NCBI GenBank assembly: GCA_963838205.1
Contig: CAWIQF010000008.1
Location: 62,001 to 126,000, forward strand
Source of the DNA: CAIVVT01 sp963838205
GTDB lineage: Bacteria; Acidobacteriota; Terriglobia; Bryobacterales; Bryobacteraceae
Reading direction: 5' to 3'
Length of the DNA: 64,000 nt
The notes under the pieces are model-generated. The model did no database searches. It saw nothing but the letters and a program-made list of their open reading frames with translations, and was not told the DNA's origin. Each line of letters starts with the position of its first letter. The stretch's first letter is position 1. The position numbers and the translations under genes were made by a program. Below are positions 7,926-15,801 of the stretch, piece by piece.

Positions 7926-9250
7926 GTACGACCACACCAGCGGCTCACGGCGGCGCGGCCAAAATTCATGTCGAGACGATTGCCCGGGTCGAGGGCGAGG
8001 GGGCGCTGCACGTCCGGCTGAAGGGCGGCCGGATCCAGGATCTGAAGCTGGAGATCCCGGAGCCGCCACGGCTGTTTGAAGCGTTCCTGCGGGGACGCAG
8101 GGCCGAGGAAGCCGTAGACATCACGGCGCGCATTTGCGGCATCTGCCCGATCGCTTACCAGATGAGCGCGACGCACGCGATCGAGCGGGCGTGGGGCATC
8201 CCGATCGATCCGCAGGTGCGGGCGCTGCGGCGGCTGTTCTACTGCGGCGAGTGGATCGAGAGCCACGCACTGCACATTTACTTCCTGCACGCGCCGGATT
8301 TCCTGGGATACCAGGACGCGCTGCAGATGGCGGTGAAGTTCCGGCCGGAGGTGGAGCGCGCGCTGCGGCTGAAAAAGATCGGCAACGAGATGATGCGGGT
8401 GCTGGGCGGGCGCGAGATCCATCCCGTCTCGGTGCGCGTGGGCGGCTTCTATCACGTTCCATCGAAGAGCGACCTGCAGCCGCTGGTGGAACAGTTGAAA
8501 TGGGCGCTGGAGGCTTCGGTCGAGACGGCCCGGCTGGTGACGACGCTGCCCTTCCCGGATTTCCAGCAGGACTATGAATTCGTCTCGCTGTCGCACCCCG
8601 ACGAGTATCCGCTGAACGAGGGCCGGGTGGTGTCGAGCCGGGGCATCGATCTGGATGTCTCGGAGTACGAGGACCATTTTTTGGAGCAGCATGTGCGTCA
8701 CTCGAACGCGCTGCACTCGGTGCTGCGGGAGCGGGGTTCGTTCCACGTGGGGCCGCTGGCGCGGTTCAATCTGAACTACGAGAAACTGCCGGCCGTGGCC
8801 CAGGAGACGGCGCGCGAGTGCAAGCTCGAAGCGCCGGTGCGCAATCCGTTCCGCAGCATCATCGTGCGGGCGGTGGAACTGGTGTTTGCGTGCGCGGAGG
8901 CGCTGCGCCTGATCGAGCAGTACGAACCGCCGCCGCAGACCTGGACCCCCTACGAGCGCCGCGCCGGGACCGGCATGGCCGCCACCGAGGCCCCGCGGGG
9001 CCTGCTCTATCACCGCTATACAATTGACGAAAATGGGCTTATACTCGCATCAAAGATCGTGCCGCCGACCGCGCAGAACCTGAAGCGGATTGAAGACGAT
9101 CTGTGGGGCTACCTGCCCCAGATCCTCGATGCGCCGGTCGAGGAGATCACATGGCGAGCCGAACAGGCCATTCGCAATTACGACCCCTGCATCTCATGCG
9201 CCACGCACTGCCTGAGGGTGTGCGTCGAACGCGAGGACGACATACGCTGA
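7922..9250 (+). CDS. Group 3-type [NiFe] hydrogenase large (alpha) catalytic subunit
   Basis: A 442-residue subunit holding the Ni-Fe active site. The N-terminal ligand motif is RICGICPIAYQMSATHAIE at about residues 62-80, preceded by ETIARVEGEGALHV. The C-terminal ligand motif is DPCISCATH near residue 421. Thirteen residues follow that histidine (CLRVCVEREDDIR); in this family such a tail is removed by a dedicated protease after nickel insertion. The L1 motif form and the operon order (beta-CNB-gamma-small-large-protease) fit group 3b, the bidirectional NADP-linked 'sulfhydrogenase' enzymes. The likely role is reversible H2 oxidation or production coupled to NAD(P). General hyp maturation genes are not in the window. 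Confidence 0.94.
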   Translation: MSTTTPAAHGGAAKIHVETIARVEGEGALHVRLKGGRIQDLKLEIPEPPRLFEAFLRGRRAEEAVDITARICGICPIAYQMSATHAIERAWGIPIDPQVRALRRLFYCGEWIESHALHIYFLHAPDFLGYQDALQMAVKFRPEVERALRLKKIGNEMMRVLGGREIHPVSVRVGGFYHVPSKSDLQPLVEQLKWALEASVETARLVTTLPFPDFQQDYEFVSLSHPDEYPLNEGRVVSSRGIDLDVSEYEDHFLEQHVRHSNALHSVLRERGSFHVGPLARFNLNYEKLPAVAQETARECKLEAPVRNPFRSIIVRAVELVFACAEALRLIEQYEPPPQTWTPYERRAGTGMAATEAPRGLLYHRYTIDENGLILASKIVPPTAQNLKRIEDDLWGYLPQILDAPVEEITWRAEQAIRNYDPCISCATHCLRVCVEREDDIR

Positions 9251-9729
9251 TTGTCTGCTGCGGCAACGCCGACCGGGGTGACGATGGAGCCGGTCCGGCG
9301 TGCGCCGACGCACTGCGATTGCTGGGCGCGACCGCGCGCTGCCTGCCCGGAGACGCCTTCACGCTGCTCGACGCCTGGACCGGCCAGCCCAAAGTAATCA
9401 TCGTGGACGCGATCGTGACCGGCGCGGCCCCGGGCACGATCCATCGCTTCGAGATCAAAGGAGGCGCCGGCGCGGAGCAGTTTGAAGCCCGCCTGGGCAG
9501 TTCGACGCACGGCTTCGGCATCGCCGAGGCATTCCGTCTCGGCCAGATTACGAAGAACGTGCCGGAAGAAGCGATCGTCTACGGCATCGAGGCAGCGAGC
9601 TTCGAGTGGGGCGCGGGGCTCTCCGGCGAAGTCCACGACGCGGTGCAGCGCCTGGCCACGACGCTGGCGCACGAAGCCGCACAAGCACCTCGCGACAGCG
9701 CGTCGGACAAGTTGGCGGCGGGCCAGTAG
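9196..9729 (+). CDS. Hydrogenase maturation protease
   Basis: A 177-residue (from this start) HycI/HybD-type endopeptidase that trims the C-terminal tail of the large subunit. Family motifs seen: LIVCCGNADRGDDGAGPACADAL with the metal-binding acidic residue after GN, VIIVDAIVTGAAPGTIHRFE with the second Asp, and STHGFGIAEAFRLG with the conserved His. The start is uncertain: I used ATG 9196, which overlaps the large-subunit gene by 55 bases; a GTG at 9220 is an alternative, and the conserved part begins near 9240. Being the last gene of the operon, it is produced together with its substrate. The tail ending DKLAAGQ is not conserved. Confidence 0.88.
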   Translation: MRHALPEGVRRTRGRHTLIVCCGNADRGDDGAGPACADALRLLGATARCLPGDAFTLLDAWTGQPKVIIVDAIVTGAAPGTIHRFEIKGGAGAEQFEARLGSSTHGFGIAEAFRLGQITKNVPEEAIVYGIEAASFEWGAGLSGEVHDAVQRLATTLAHEAAQAPRDSASDKLAAGQ

Positions 9730-9820
9730 AGCAGGTGAATCCCATCACGGGCGTCGGCGCAGCGGCGTGAACTGCCTGCGATTTGCAGCGAATTGCATCT
9801 CGTGACATAATGAAGGCGCG

Positions 9821-10066
9821 ATGCCCCTCATACAAGTGCGAGACGTTCCAGAACCGATCTACGCAATGCTGGTCGAGAGGGCCAAGCGGGAACGCCGCAG
9901 CCTGGCCCAGCAGACCGTCGAGGTTCTCGCCAGAGGCCTGCAGGTGGAAGTGGACGCCAAGGCGCGGCGGAAGGCCGTGCTTCAGGCGATTCGGACCGAC
10001 GCCGCGCTGAAACATCTGAAGCTCAGTGACCCTGTCAAGCTCATCCGCAAGGACCGGCAGCGGTGA
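9821..10066 (+). CDS. FitA/VapB-type ribbon-helix-helix antitoxin
   Basis: An 81-residue antitoxin. The N-terminal MPLIQVRDVPEPIYAMLVER is a ribbon-helix-helix DNA-binding unit of the FitA type (strand IQVRDVP, then helices LVERAKRERR and LAQQTVEVLARGL). The C-terminal part, from about residue 45, is expected to bind and block the toxin. The stop codon overlaps the GTG start of the PIN-domain toxin in a GTGA, the usual coupling in vapBC modules. Such antitoxins normally repress their own promoter together with the toxin; the 91 bases upstream would hold the operator, but I see no clear inverted repeat. Confidence 0.88.
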   Translation: MPLIQVRDVPEPIYAMLVERAKRERRSLAQQTVEVLARGLQVEVDAKARRKAVLQAIRTDAALKHLKLSDPVKLIRKDRQR

Positions 10067-10458
10067 GGCTCGTTCTGGATGCCAGCGCGGCTGTGGCGGT
10101 GATTTTCAATCGTCCCGGTTCTCGCCGCCTCGAAGAAGCGCTTGAGGCGGCAGATTTGGTTCTGGCGCCGGATTTGTTGGTTCCCGAATTAGTCAACGCA
10201 ATCTGGAAGTACCACCGTTTCGAGGGGCTCAGTATCGACGTTTGCGATCGCGCCCTTGGTCGTGCCGTTAGTATGGCGGACATCTTGGTGCCAAGCAAGG
10301 AACTGGCGCGTGCGGCCTTCTTGCTGGCGCGTACGACGGCTCGATCTGCATACGACATGTTCTACCTCGCGCTGGCTCAGCGCGAGGACGCATCCTTGTT
10401 GACGCTCGACGCGAGCTTGCGCAAAGAGGCGCAGCGGCAAGGCGTCAGCGTCCTATAG
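10063..10458 (+). CDS. vapC: VapC-family PIN-domain ribonuclease toxin
   Basis: A 131-residue PIN-domain RNase, toxin partner of the preceding antitoxin. All acidic metal ligands are visible: Asp6 in LVLDAS, Glu42 in LVPELVN, Asp98 in SAYDMFYLALA and Asp116 in LTLDAS. Length and arrangement match VapC/FitB proteins, which typically cut tRNA or rRNA when freed from the antitoxin. It starts at a GTG overlapping the antitoxin stop. The next feature downstream is tRNA-Glu in the opposite orientation. The RNA target cannot be inferred from sequence. Confidence 0.9.
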   Translation: MRLVLDASAAVAVIFNRPGSRRLEEALEAADLVLAPDLLVPELVNAIWKYHRFEGLSIDVCDRALGRAVSMADILVPSKELARAAFLLARTTARSAYDMFYLALAQREDASLLTLDASLRKEAQRQGVSVL

Positions 10459-10531
10459 CGGTTTTCACACCACGAGCCCGAACTTGTTAATGGGGGTCCG
10501 AGAACCCGGAGAGCCATGGGGGGGGAGATGG

Positions 10532-10603
10532 TAGCGCTAAGGGGATTCGAACCCCTATTAGAGCCTTGAGAGGGCTCCGTCCTAACCCTTAGACGATAGC
10601 GCC
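10532..10603 (-). tRNA. tRNA-Glu (anticodon CTC)
   Basis: The minus strand folds into a complete 72-base cloverleaf. The acceptor stem is GGCGCTA paired with TAGCGCT (first pair G-U), the anticodon stem is GAGCC/GGCTC around the loop CTCTCAA, giving anticodon CTC, and the T arm is AGGGG-TTCGAAT-CCCCT. The discriminator base is A, and CCA is not encoded. It reads GAG codons, which are abundant in this GC-rich genome. Confidence 0.95.
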
Positions 10604-10616
10604 ACGATCATTTCCC

Positions 10617-10644
10617 ACTATATCAAACAGGCGTTTTTCCGCAA
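10617..10644 (-). promoter_or_regulatory. Probable promoter of tRNA-Glu
   Basis: On the minus strand TTGCGG (10644-10639) and TATAGT (10622-10617) are separated by 16 bases. The -10 box matches five of six consensus bases, the -35 three of six. The predicted start is about 7 bases before the tRNA 5' end, as usual for tRNA genes. Confidence 0.5.
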
Positions 10645-10683
10645 CAGAAGCTGCCGGCGGCGCGCTTACGATAGCATCGAACC

Positions 10684-11568
10684 ATGCGCTTCGTGACCTA
10701 CGCCGTGCCGGGCGGACCGGCCCTGCCGGGGATCGTCGTTGGCGACAGGGTCCAGTGCCTGCAGCCGGCGGGCTTCGGTGGAATTCTCGATGTAATCGCG
10801 GGCGGCGCGGCCGCCCTGGCGGCGATCCGCTCCTATCTCGCCGGCGCGCCCGCGGCGGCGGCCATCCCGCTCGGCTCCGTCACCCTGTTCGCGCCGATCC
10901 CCAAGCCGCCCAAGATCATCTGCGTGGGGTTGAACTACCGCGACCACGCGGCCGAGGCGAAGATGGAGATCCCGCAAGTGCCGACCATCTTCAGCAAATT
11001 CGGCACGGCAGTCACCGGAGCGGGCGCGCCGATCGTGCTGCCGAAAAACTCCGGCAAGCCGGATTACGAGGCCGAATTCGGGGTCGTGATCGGCACCGGC
11101 GGCCGGCACATTGCGGCGCAGGACTGGCGCGAGCACGTCTTCGGCTACACCTGCGTCAACGACGTGAGCGCGCGGGATTTCCAGCTCATGACGTCGCAAT
11201 GGCTGATGGGCAAGACCTTTGACACGTTCTGCCCGATGGGGCCGTGGATCACGACGGCGGACGAGATTGAAGACCCGCACGAACTGGACATTCAATGTGT
11301 AATCAACGGCGAGGTGCTGCAGAATTCCAACACGCGCCACCTGATCTTCAAGATCCCCGAGCTGATCGAGTTTCTGAGCGGCGTCTTCACGCTCGAGCCG
11401 GGCGACGTGATCTCGACCGGGACGCCGGCGGGCGTAGGCTTCGCGCGGCGGCCGCCACGGTGGCTGCGGCCCGGCGACGAAGTAGTCGTGCGGGTGCAGG
11501 GCGTGGGCGAATTGCGCAACCCGGTGGTCGCGGAAGCGGCCGATGAGGCGGCAGCCGATAAACAGTGA
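10684..11568 (+). CDS. Fumarylacetoacetate hydrolase family protein
   Basis: A 294-residue FAH-fold enzyme. The catalytic domain begins around residue 75 with KIICVGLNYRDHAAEAKMEIP and continues with the metal ligands in DYEAEFGVVIG (Glu/Glu) and YTCVNDVSARDFQ (Asp). Further conserved segments are KTFDTFCPMGPWI and LEPGDVISTGTPAGVGF. Members cleave carbon-carbon bonds in beta-diketo acids, hydrolyse acylpyruvates or decarboxylate oxaloacetate; this domain layout with a short N-terminal lid is closest to the ureidoglycolate lyase/acylpyruvase-like group. The substrate is not evident. Its stop overlaps the GTG start of the aminotransferase, so the two are co-translated and may belong to one amino-acid or keto-acid route. 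Confidence 0.9.
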   Translation: MRFVTYAVPGGPALPGIVVGDRVQCLQPAGFGGILDVIAGGAAALAAIRSYLAGAPAAAAIPLGSVTLFAPIPKPPKIICVGLNYRDHAAEAKMEIPQVPTIFSKFGTAVTGAGAPIVLPKNSGKPDYEAEFGVVIGTGGRHIAAQDWREHVFGYTCVNDVSARDFQLMTSQWLMGKTFDTFCPMGPWITTADEIEDPHELDIQCVINGEVLQNSNTRHLIFKIPELIEFLSGVFTLEPGDVISTGTPAGVGFARRPPRWLRPGDEVVVRVQGVGELRNPVVAEAADEAAADKQ

Positions 11569-12746
11569 TTCGCTTTTCCACGAGAACGCCGGGCGATTAC
11601 CGGCCCAACCGGCTGAACGCAGCGCTGGCGGCGCGGCGGGCCGCCGGCGACACCGTGCTCGACCTGACGCTGACCAACCCTACGCGCGCCGGGCTGTCCT
11701 ACCCGCGGCAAGCGATCCTGGAGGCGCTGAAAGATCCGCGCGCGCTGTCCTACGATCCGACGCCGCGCGGTCTCAACGAAGCGCGCGAAGCGGTCGCGGC
11801 CTATCACGCCGCGCGCGGGCAATTGGCGCAGCCGGACCGCCTCCTGCTCACCGGTTCGACCAGCGAGGCCTATGGCTGGCTGTTCAAACTGCTGTGCGAG
11901 CCGGGAGACGAGGTACTGGCGCCGCGCCCGTCGTATCCGCTGTTCGAGTGTCTCGCGACGCTGGATGCGGTGCGGATTTTCGACTACCCGTTGCCCGAAG
12001 AATTGCGGTGGGGCCTCGATCTGGAAGCGCTGGAGCGGTGCCGGACGCCGCGCACGCGGGCCGTGGTGCTGGTGAATCCTAACAACCCCACCGGCGCGTA
12101 TCTCAGACGCGAAGAGTGGCTGCGGCTGCAGACCTGGGCGGCGGCGCGAGGCCTCGCGATCATCGCCGACGAAGTCTTTTTCGACTACGCCTGGCAGGAG
12201 CGCCGCGACCGCGTTTCGACGTTCGACGCCACGGGCGACGCGCTGGTGTTCACGCTGAGCGGACTGTCGAAAGCGGCCGGTTTGCCGCAGATGAAACTGG
12301 GCTGGATCCACGCCTCAGGCCCGACGCCGCTGCTCGCGGAGGCGCTGGAGCGATTGGAGTGGATCGCCGACGCCTATCTGCCGGTGAGCGCGCCGGTGCA
12401 GCACGCCGCCGTGGCGTGGTTAAAGCTGCTGCCGGAGATTCAGGCCTCGATCGCGGGGCGCTGCCGGGAAAATCTGGCCACGGCGCGAGTCGCGTTCTCC
12501 GCCGCGGGCGGCGCGCGGGCGCTGGAGCCGGAGGGCGGGTGGTCGGTCGTTCTCGACGTGCCGCGCCTGCATACGGAGGAGGAGTGGGCGCTGCGTCTGC
12601 TCGAGGGCGACGGCGTGCTCGTGCAGCCGGGATTCTTCTTCGATTTCGAGCGCGAGGCGCTGCTGGTGACGAGCTTGTTGAGCGAGCCGGCGGATTTCCG
12701 AGAAGGCCTGGCACGGCTCGAGCGGGCGCTGTGCGGGCCGGGCTAA
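11565..12746 (+). CDS. PLP-dependent class I/II aminotransferase
   Basis: A 393-residue fold-type I aminotransferase. Key features: the TNPTRAGLSYP segment near residue 37, the cofactor-stacking region GSTSEAYGWLFKLL, the VLVNPNNPTGAYL motif around residue 170 with the ring-contacting Asn, the Asp of IIADEVFFDY, and the Schiff-base lysine in LSGLSKAAGLPQMKLGW near residue 230. It starts at GTG overlapping the preceding FAH-family stop (GTGA). The amino donor and acceptor are unknown; this subfamily of acidobacterial aminotransferases resembles aspartate/alanine aminotransferases. After it there is a 239-base gap with unusual repeats before adk. Confidence 0.88.
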   Translation: MIRFSTRTPGDYRPNRLNAALAARRAAGDTVLDLTLTNPTRAGLSYPRQAILEALKDPRALSYDPTPRGLNEAREAVAAYHAARGQLAQPDRLLLTGSTSEAYGWLFKLLCEPGDEVLAPRPSYPLFECLATLDAVRIFDYPLPEELRWGLDLEALERCRTPRTRAVVLVNPNNPTGAYLRREEWLRLQTWAAARGLAIIADEVFFDYAWQERRDRVSTFDATGDALVFTLSGLSKAAGLPQMKLGWIHASGPTPLLAEALERLEWIADAYLPVSAPVQHAAVAWLKLLPEIQASIAGRCRENLATARVAFSAAGGARALEPEGGWSVVLDVPRLHTEEEWALRLLEGDGVLVQPGFFFDFEREALLVTSLLSEPADFREGLARLERALCGPG

Positions 12747-12765
12747 CAGACGCGGGAGAAAATGG

Positions 12766-12840
12766 CAAACCGTAACGCGTTACGGTCGTCAGACTGAAAA
12801 AAGGACTAGTGGCAAAAAACCAGAAAGCTGTTACGGTTTG
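12766..12840. repeat. Inverted repeat CAAACCGTAAC plus an 18-base palindrome upstream of adk
   Basis: An 11-base arm at 12766-12776 is repeated exactly in inverse orientation at 12830-12840, 53 bases apart. The first arm is also part of a perfect 18-base palindrome, ACCGTAACGCGTTACGGT, at 12769-12786. Three half-sites of the form ACCGTAAC in 75 bases look like an operator array for a dimeric regulator, or a structural element. There is no T-run, so a terminator is unlikely. Confidence 0.6.
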
Positions 12841-12935
12841 GCGCGGCCGCCGCAGGCTGAACGGCCCATGGCGTCCCCTCACACACGCGCGTCTTTGCAT
12901 ACAGGCGCGAGGGTATTCAGCAAAAGCAGACTGGT

Positions 12936-12965
12936 TTGACCGAAACTGTCCAAGCTCGCTAAAAT
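12936..12965 (+). promoter_or_regulatory. Probable promoter of adk
   Basis: TTGACC (12936-12941) and TAAAAT (12960-12965) are separated by 18 bases and each match five of six consensus positions. The transcript would begin near 12972, about 14 bases before the adk ATG, giving a nearly leaderless message; no Shine-Dalgarno sequence precedes that ATG. Confidence 0.5.
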
Positions 12966-12985
12966 TGGGTGTTCAGAGCAATCTT

Positions 12986-13678
12986 ATGACCAACACCGGA
13001 CCGACGAACGCCGCCGGCAAGAAAGCCGATGCGCGGAAAGTGCTGCTCCTGCTCGGGCCTCCGGGCAGCGGCAAGGGCACCCAGGCGGAGCGCCTGGCGA
13101 AGTACCTCAACATCCCGGCCATTTCGACGGGTGAGATGATTCGGGCGGAGGTGCGCGCCGGAACGGAGCTGGGCAAGAAGGCCCAGGCCATCATGATCAC
13201 GGGCGCGCTGCTGGATGACGCCATCGTCAACGACGTCGTCGCCTCGCGGCTCTCGCAGCCCGATGTCACCGCCGGCTTCATGCTGGACGGCTACCCGCGC
13301 AGCGTGCCGCAAGCCGAGTATCTCGGCGCTTTGCTCGCGAAACTGGGCTATCCGCAGCCGACGATCATCCACATCGACGTGGCCAACGAGCACCTGATCG
13401 CGCGGACCTGCCAGCGGCGCTTCTGCACGCAGTGCGGCCACATCTATAACCTGCTCAGCAACCCACCCAAGCAGCCCGGCATTTGCGATCTGTGCGGGGC
13501 CGCGCTGGCCCAGCGCGCCGACGATTGCGAGGGCACGGTGCGCAACCGGCTGGCAGCCTATGAGAAATCCACTGCGCCGCTGATCGACTACTACTCTCAG
13601 GGCAACTACCACCGCGTGGACGGCTCCGGCGCGCCGGATGATGTTTTCGCCGACGTGTTGAAGGCGCTGGAAGTCTGA
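12986..13678 (+). CDS. adk: Adenylate kinase, zinc-lid type
   Basis: A 230-residue nucleotide kinase that balances ATP, ADP and AMP. It starts with a short non-conserved tail, then the P-loop LLLLGPPGSGKGTQAERL at residues about 20-37, the AMP-site segment ISTGEMIRAEV, and MLDGYPRSVPQAEYL. The LID domain carries four cysteines, CTQCGHIYN and CDLCGAAL, so it probably binds zinc like Gram-positive and acidobacterial enzymes. The frame is open further upstream to a GTG at 12809, but the added residues are not adk-like and a good promoter lies inside them, so I favour ATG 12986. It is convergent with mqnE. It is not in the usual ribosomal-protein/secY context. Confidence 0.95.
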   Translation: MTNTGPTNAAGKKADARKVLLLLGPPGSGKGTQAERLAKYLNIPAISTGEMIRAEVRAGTELGKKAQAIMITGALLDDAIVNDVVASRLSQPDVTAGFMLDGYPRSVPQAEYLGALLAKLGYPQPTIIHIDVANEHLIARTCQRRFCTQCGHIYNLLSNPPKQPGICDLCGAALAQRADDCEGTVRNRLAAYEKSTAPLIDYYSQGNYHRVDGSGAPDDVFADVLKALEV

Positions 13679-13705
13679 TCGGGCGCGGCCTCCAGGCGGA
13701 GGCTG

Positions 13706-14836
13706 CTAAGCCAGAATCGCGAAGGTCGTTTCGTCGTTACGCTCGACGCGGCGATAGGCCGTGTCGCGCTCGACGGACTCGCGGCCGGCCTCGCGGATCA
13801 GGCGCAGAAGCTCATTGCGGCGCAGCCCCTGCGAAGTCTCCGCGCCGGCATCGTGGTAGATGCGTTCCTCGACCACGGTGCCGTCGATGTCGTCGGCGCC
13901 GAAACGCTGGGCGATCTGGGCGATCTTGGGCGTCATCATCACCCAATAGGCCTTGATGTGCGGAATATTGTCGAGCATTAGCCGCGCGATGGCGATGTTC
14001 TTGAGATCGAGAAAGCCCGTCGTGCGGGGGACGTGCTCGAGCGGCGTGTTGTCGGGATGGAAGGCCAGCGGGATGTAGGTGACGAATCCGCCGGTCTCGT
14101 CCTGCAATTCGCGCAGGCGGATCAGGTGGTCGACGCGGTCCTCCTCGTTCTCGATGTGGCCATAGAGCATGGTGCAGTTCGATTTCAGCCCCGTCTGGTG
14201 CGCCAGGCGGGCGACGTCGAGCCACTCGTTGCCGTCGATCTTGTGGTCGCAAATGATACGCCGGACGCGCTCGGAGAAGATCTCTGCGCCGCCGCCGGGC
14301 ATGGAATCCATGCCCGCGTCCTTCAGCCTCCTCAGCACTTCCTCGAAGCTTAGCTTGAAGCGCTTGGCGAAGTAGGCGATCTCGACCATCGTGAAGGCCT
14401 TGACGTGGACGCTCGGGAAGCGCTGTTTCAAGCCGCGTAGCAGGTCGCAATACCAGTCCACGGTCAGCTCGGGGTGCAGCCCGCCGACGATGTGGAACTC
14501 GGTGGCGCCTTCGGCAAAGCCCAGGCCGGCGCGATGCCACACCTCCTCGAGCGACATGGTGTAGGCGGTGGGATCCTTGGCGCGCTTGCCGAAGGCGCAC
14601 AGCTTGCAGGAGGCCACGCAGACGTCGGTCGGGTTGATGTGGCGGTTGACGTTGAAATAGGTGACGTTGCCGTGCAGGCGCTGGCGCACGAGGTTGGCCA
14701 TGTAGCCGATGGCGAGCAGGTCGGCGGAGCGGTAGAGTGCCAGGCCGTCGTCATAGTCGAGCCGCTGGCCGGCCTGCACTTTTGCGAGCACCGGCAGCAG
14801 GCCGCGGTCCTCAAACTGCGGCTGGAGATCAATCAT
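13706..14836 (-). CDS. mqnE: Aminofutalosine synthase, radical SAM
   Basis: A 376-residue radical SAM enzyme that joins adenosine-derived S-adenosylmethionine to 3-(1-carboxyvinyloxy)benzoate in the futalosine route to menaquinone. The 4Fe-4S motif CVASCKLCAFG (Cys-x3-Cys-x2-Cys) follows FNVNRHINPTDV at about residues 61-72. Other typical stretches are EFHIVGGLHPE, MLYGHIENEEDRVDHLIRLR and IAFHPDNT-like ITYIPLAFHPDNTPLEH. I chose the ATG at 14836, which is preceded by GGAGGGG and overlaps the mqnP stop as ATGA; an ATG four codons earlier is possible. The gene is translated after mqnP. Other mqn genes are not in the window. The organism therefore probably makes menaquinone by the futalosine pathway. 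Confidence 0.94.
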   Translation of the reverse strand: MIDLQPQFEDRGLLPVLAKVQAGQRLDYDDGLALYRSADLLAIGYMANLVRQRLHGNVTYFNVNRHINPTDVCVASCKLCAFGKRAKDPTAYTMSLEEVWHRAGLGFAEGATEFHIVGGLHPELTVDWYCDLLRGLKQRFPSVHVKAFTMVEIAYFAKRFKLSFEEVLRRLKDAGMDSMPGGGAEIFSERVRRIICDHKIDGNEWLDVARLAHQTGLKSNCTMLYGHIENEEDRVDHLIRLRELQDETGGFVTYIPLAFHPDNTPLEHVPRTTGFLDLKNIAIARLMLDNIPHIKAYWVMMTPKIAQIAQRFGADDIDGTVVEERIYHDAGAETSQGLRRNELLRLIREAGRESVERDTAYRRVERNDETTFAILA

Positions 14837-15738
14837 AGGCCCCTCCATTGCAATAGGATATCCGCGGTCCAGAAAGCGAAGAATAGCACGCTGATGTAGC
14901 CGTTCATGGTGAAAAAGGCGGCGTCGATGCGGGACAGGTCATCGGCGTGGACCAGGCGATGCTCCCACACGATGAGCGCGGCGACGACGGCGATGCCGAG
15001 CCAGGCCGCGATCCCCAGGCCGAGCGTCAGCGCCAGCGCCGCCAGGCAGGCGATCATCGCCAGGTGGAAGGCCCGCGCCACCCACAGCGCGCCGCCGATG
15101 CCCAATCGCGCGGGCAGTGAGAACAGCCCCTCGCCGCAGTCGAATGCGTAATCCTGGCAGGCGTAGATGATGTCGAATCCGGCGGTCCAGAGCATGACGG
15201 CGAGGGTCAGCCAGGCGATGCGCCAGTCCAGCGCGCCGCGTACGGCGATCCAGGCCGCCGCGGGCGCGATGCCCAGCGCCAGTCCCAAAACAAGGTGCGA
15301 CAGCGAGGTGAATCGCTTGGTCCAGGAGTAAATCAGGACCACGCCGAGAGCCACGGGAGAGAGCTTCAGGCACAGCGGCCCGAGCATGGCGGCGGCGAGG
15401 ACAAAGACGGCGCAGCTCGCGAACAAAAAGGCGAACGCAAAGCCGCGGCTGAGAATGCCCGCCGGCAGGTGGCGCATTTTCGTGCGCGGATTGCGGGCGT
15501 CGATGTCGGCGTCCAGCAGGCGGTTGAAGGTCATCGCCGCCGAGCGGGCGCCGACCATGGCCAGCACGATGAACCCCAGCCGGAGGGCCAGGCCCGCGAT
15601 CAGATAGCCCGAGTCGCGCCACGCCAGCAGCGCGCCGGTCAGCGCGAAGGGCAGCGCGAACACCGAGTGCTCGAACTTAATCATCTCCAGCGTCAGAACG
15701 AACCGGCGCCAGAGCGTGGAGGCGGGTGCAGTAGCCAT
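14833..15738 (-). CDS. mqnP: UbiA-family prenyltransferase of the menaquinone pathway
   Basis: A 301-residue integral membrane prenyltransferase with about eight to nine hydrophobic helices. The two Asp-rich motifs that bind the polyprenyl diphosphate-magnesium complex are NRLLDADIDARNPRT near residue 75 and YACQDYAFDCGEGLFSLP near residue 195. It is translationally coupled to mqnE (4-base overlap), so it is assigned to MqnP, which prenylates the futalosine-derived naphthoate, rather than to UbiA of the ubiquinone pathway. Translation starts at the ATG at 15738. It is divergent from the DUF192 gene. The assignment rests mostly on context, since sequence alone separates UbiA and MqnP poorly. 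Confidence 0.88.
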   Translation of the reverse strand: MATAPASTLWRRFVLTLEMIKFEHSVFALPFALTGALLAWRDSGYLIAGLALRLGFIVLAMVGARSAAMTFNRLLDADIDARNPRTKMRHLPAGILSRGFAFAFLFASCAVFVLAAAMLGPLCLKLSPVALGVVLIYSWTKRFTSLSHLVLGLALGIAPAAAWIAVRGALDWRIAWLTLAVMLWTAGFDIIYACQDYAFDCGEGLFSLPARLGIGGALWVARAFHLAMIACLAALALTLGLGIAAWLGIAVVAALIVWEHRLVHADDLSRIDAAFFTMNGYISVLFFAFWTADILLQWRGL

Positions 15739-15801
15739 GAAGCCCGTTGAAACGGCCGGACCCGGTGCATCGACGCCGGGTTCCAGTTACCATCTTATTC
15801 G

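Noticed and set aside
12809..12985. N-terminal extension of adk from a GTG at 12809
   Set aside because: An A/G-rich AAGGA lies very close to the GTG, but the added residues are not adk-like and a good promoter sits inside the stretch.
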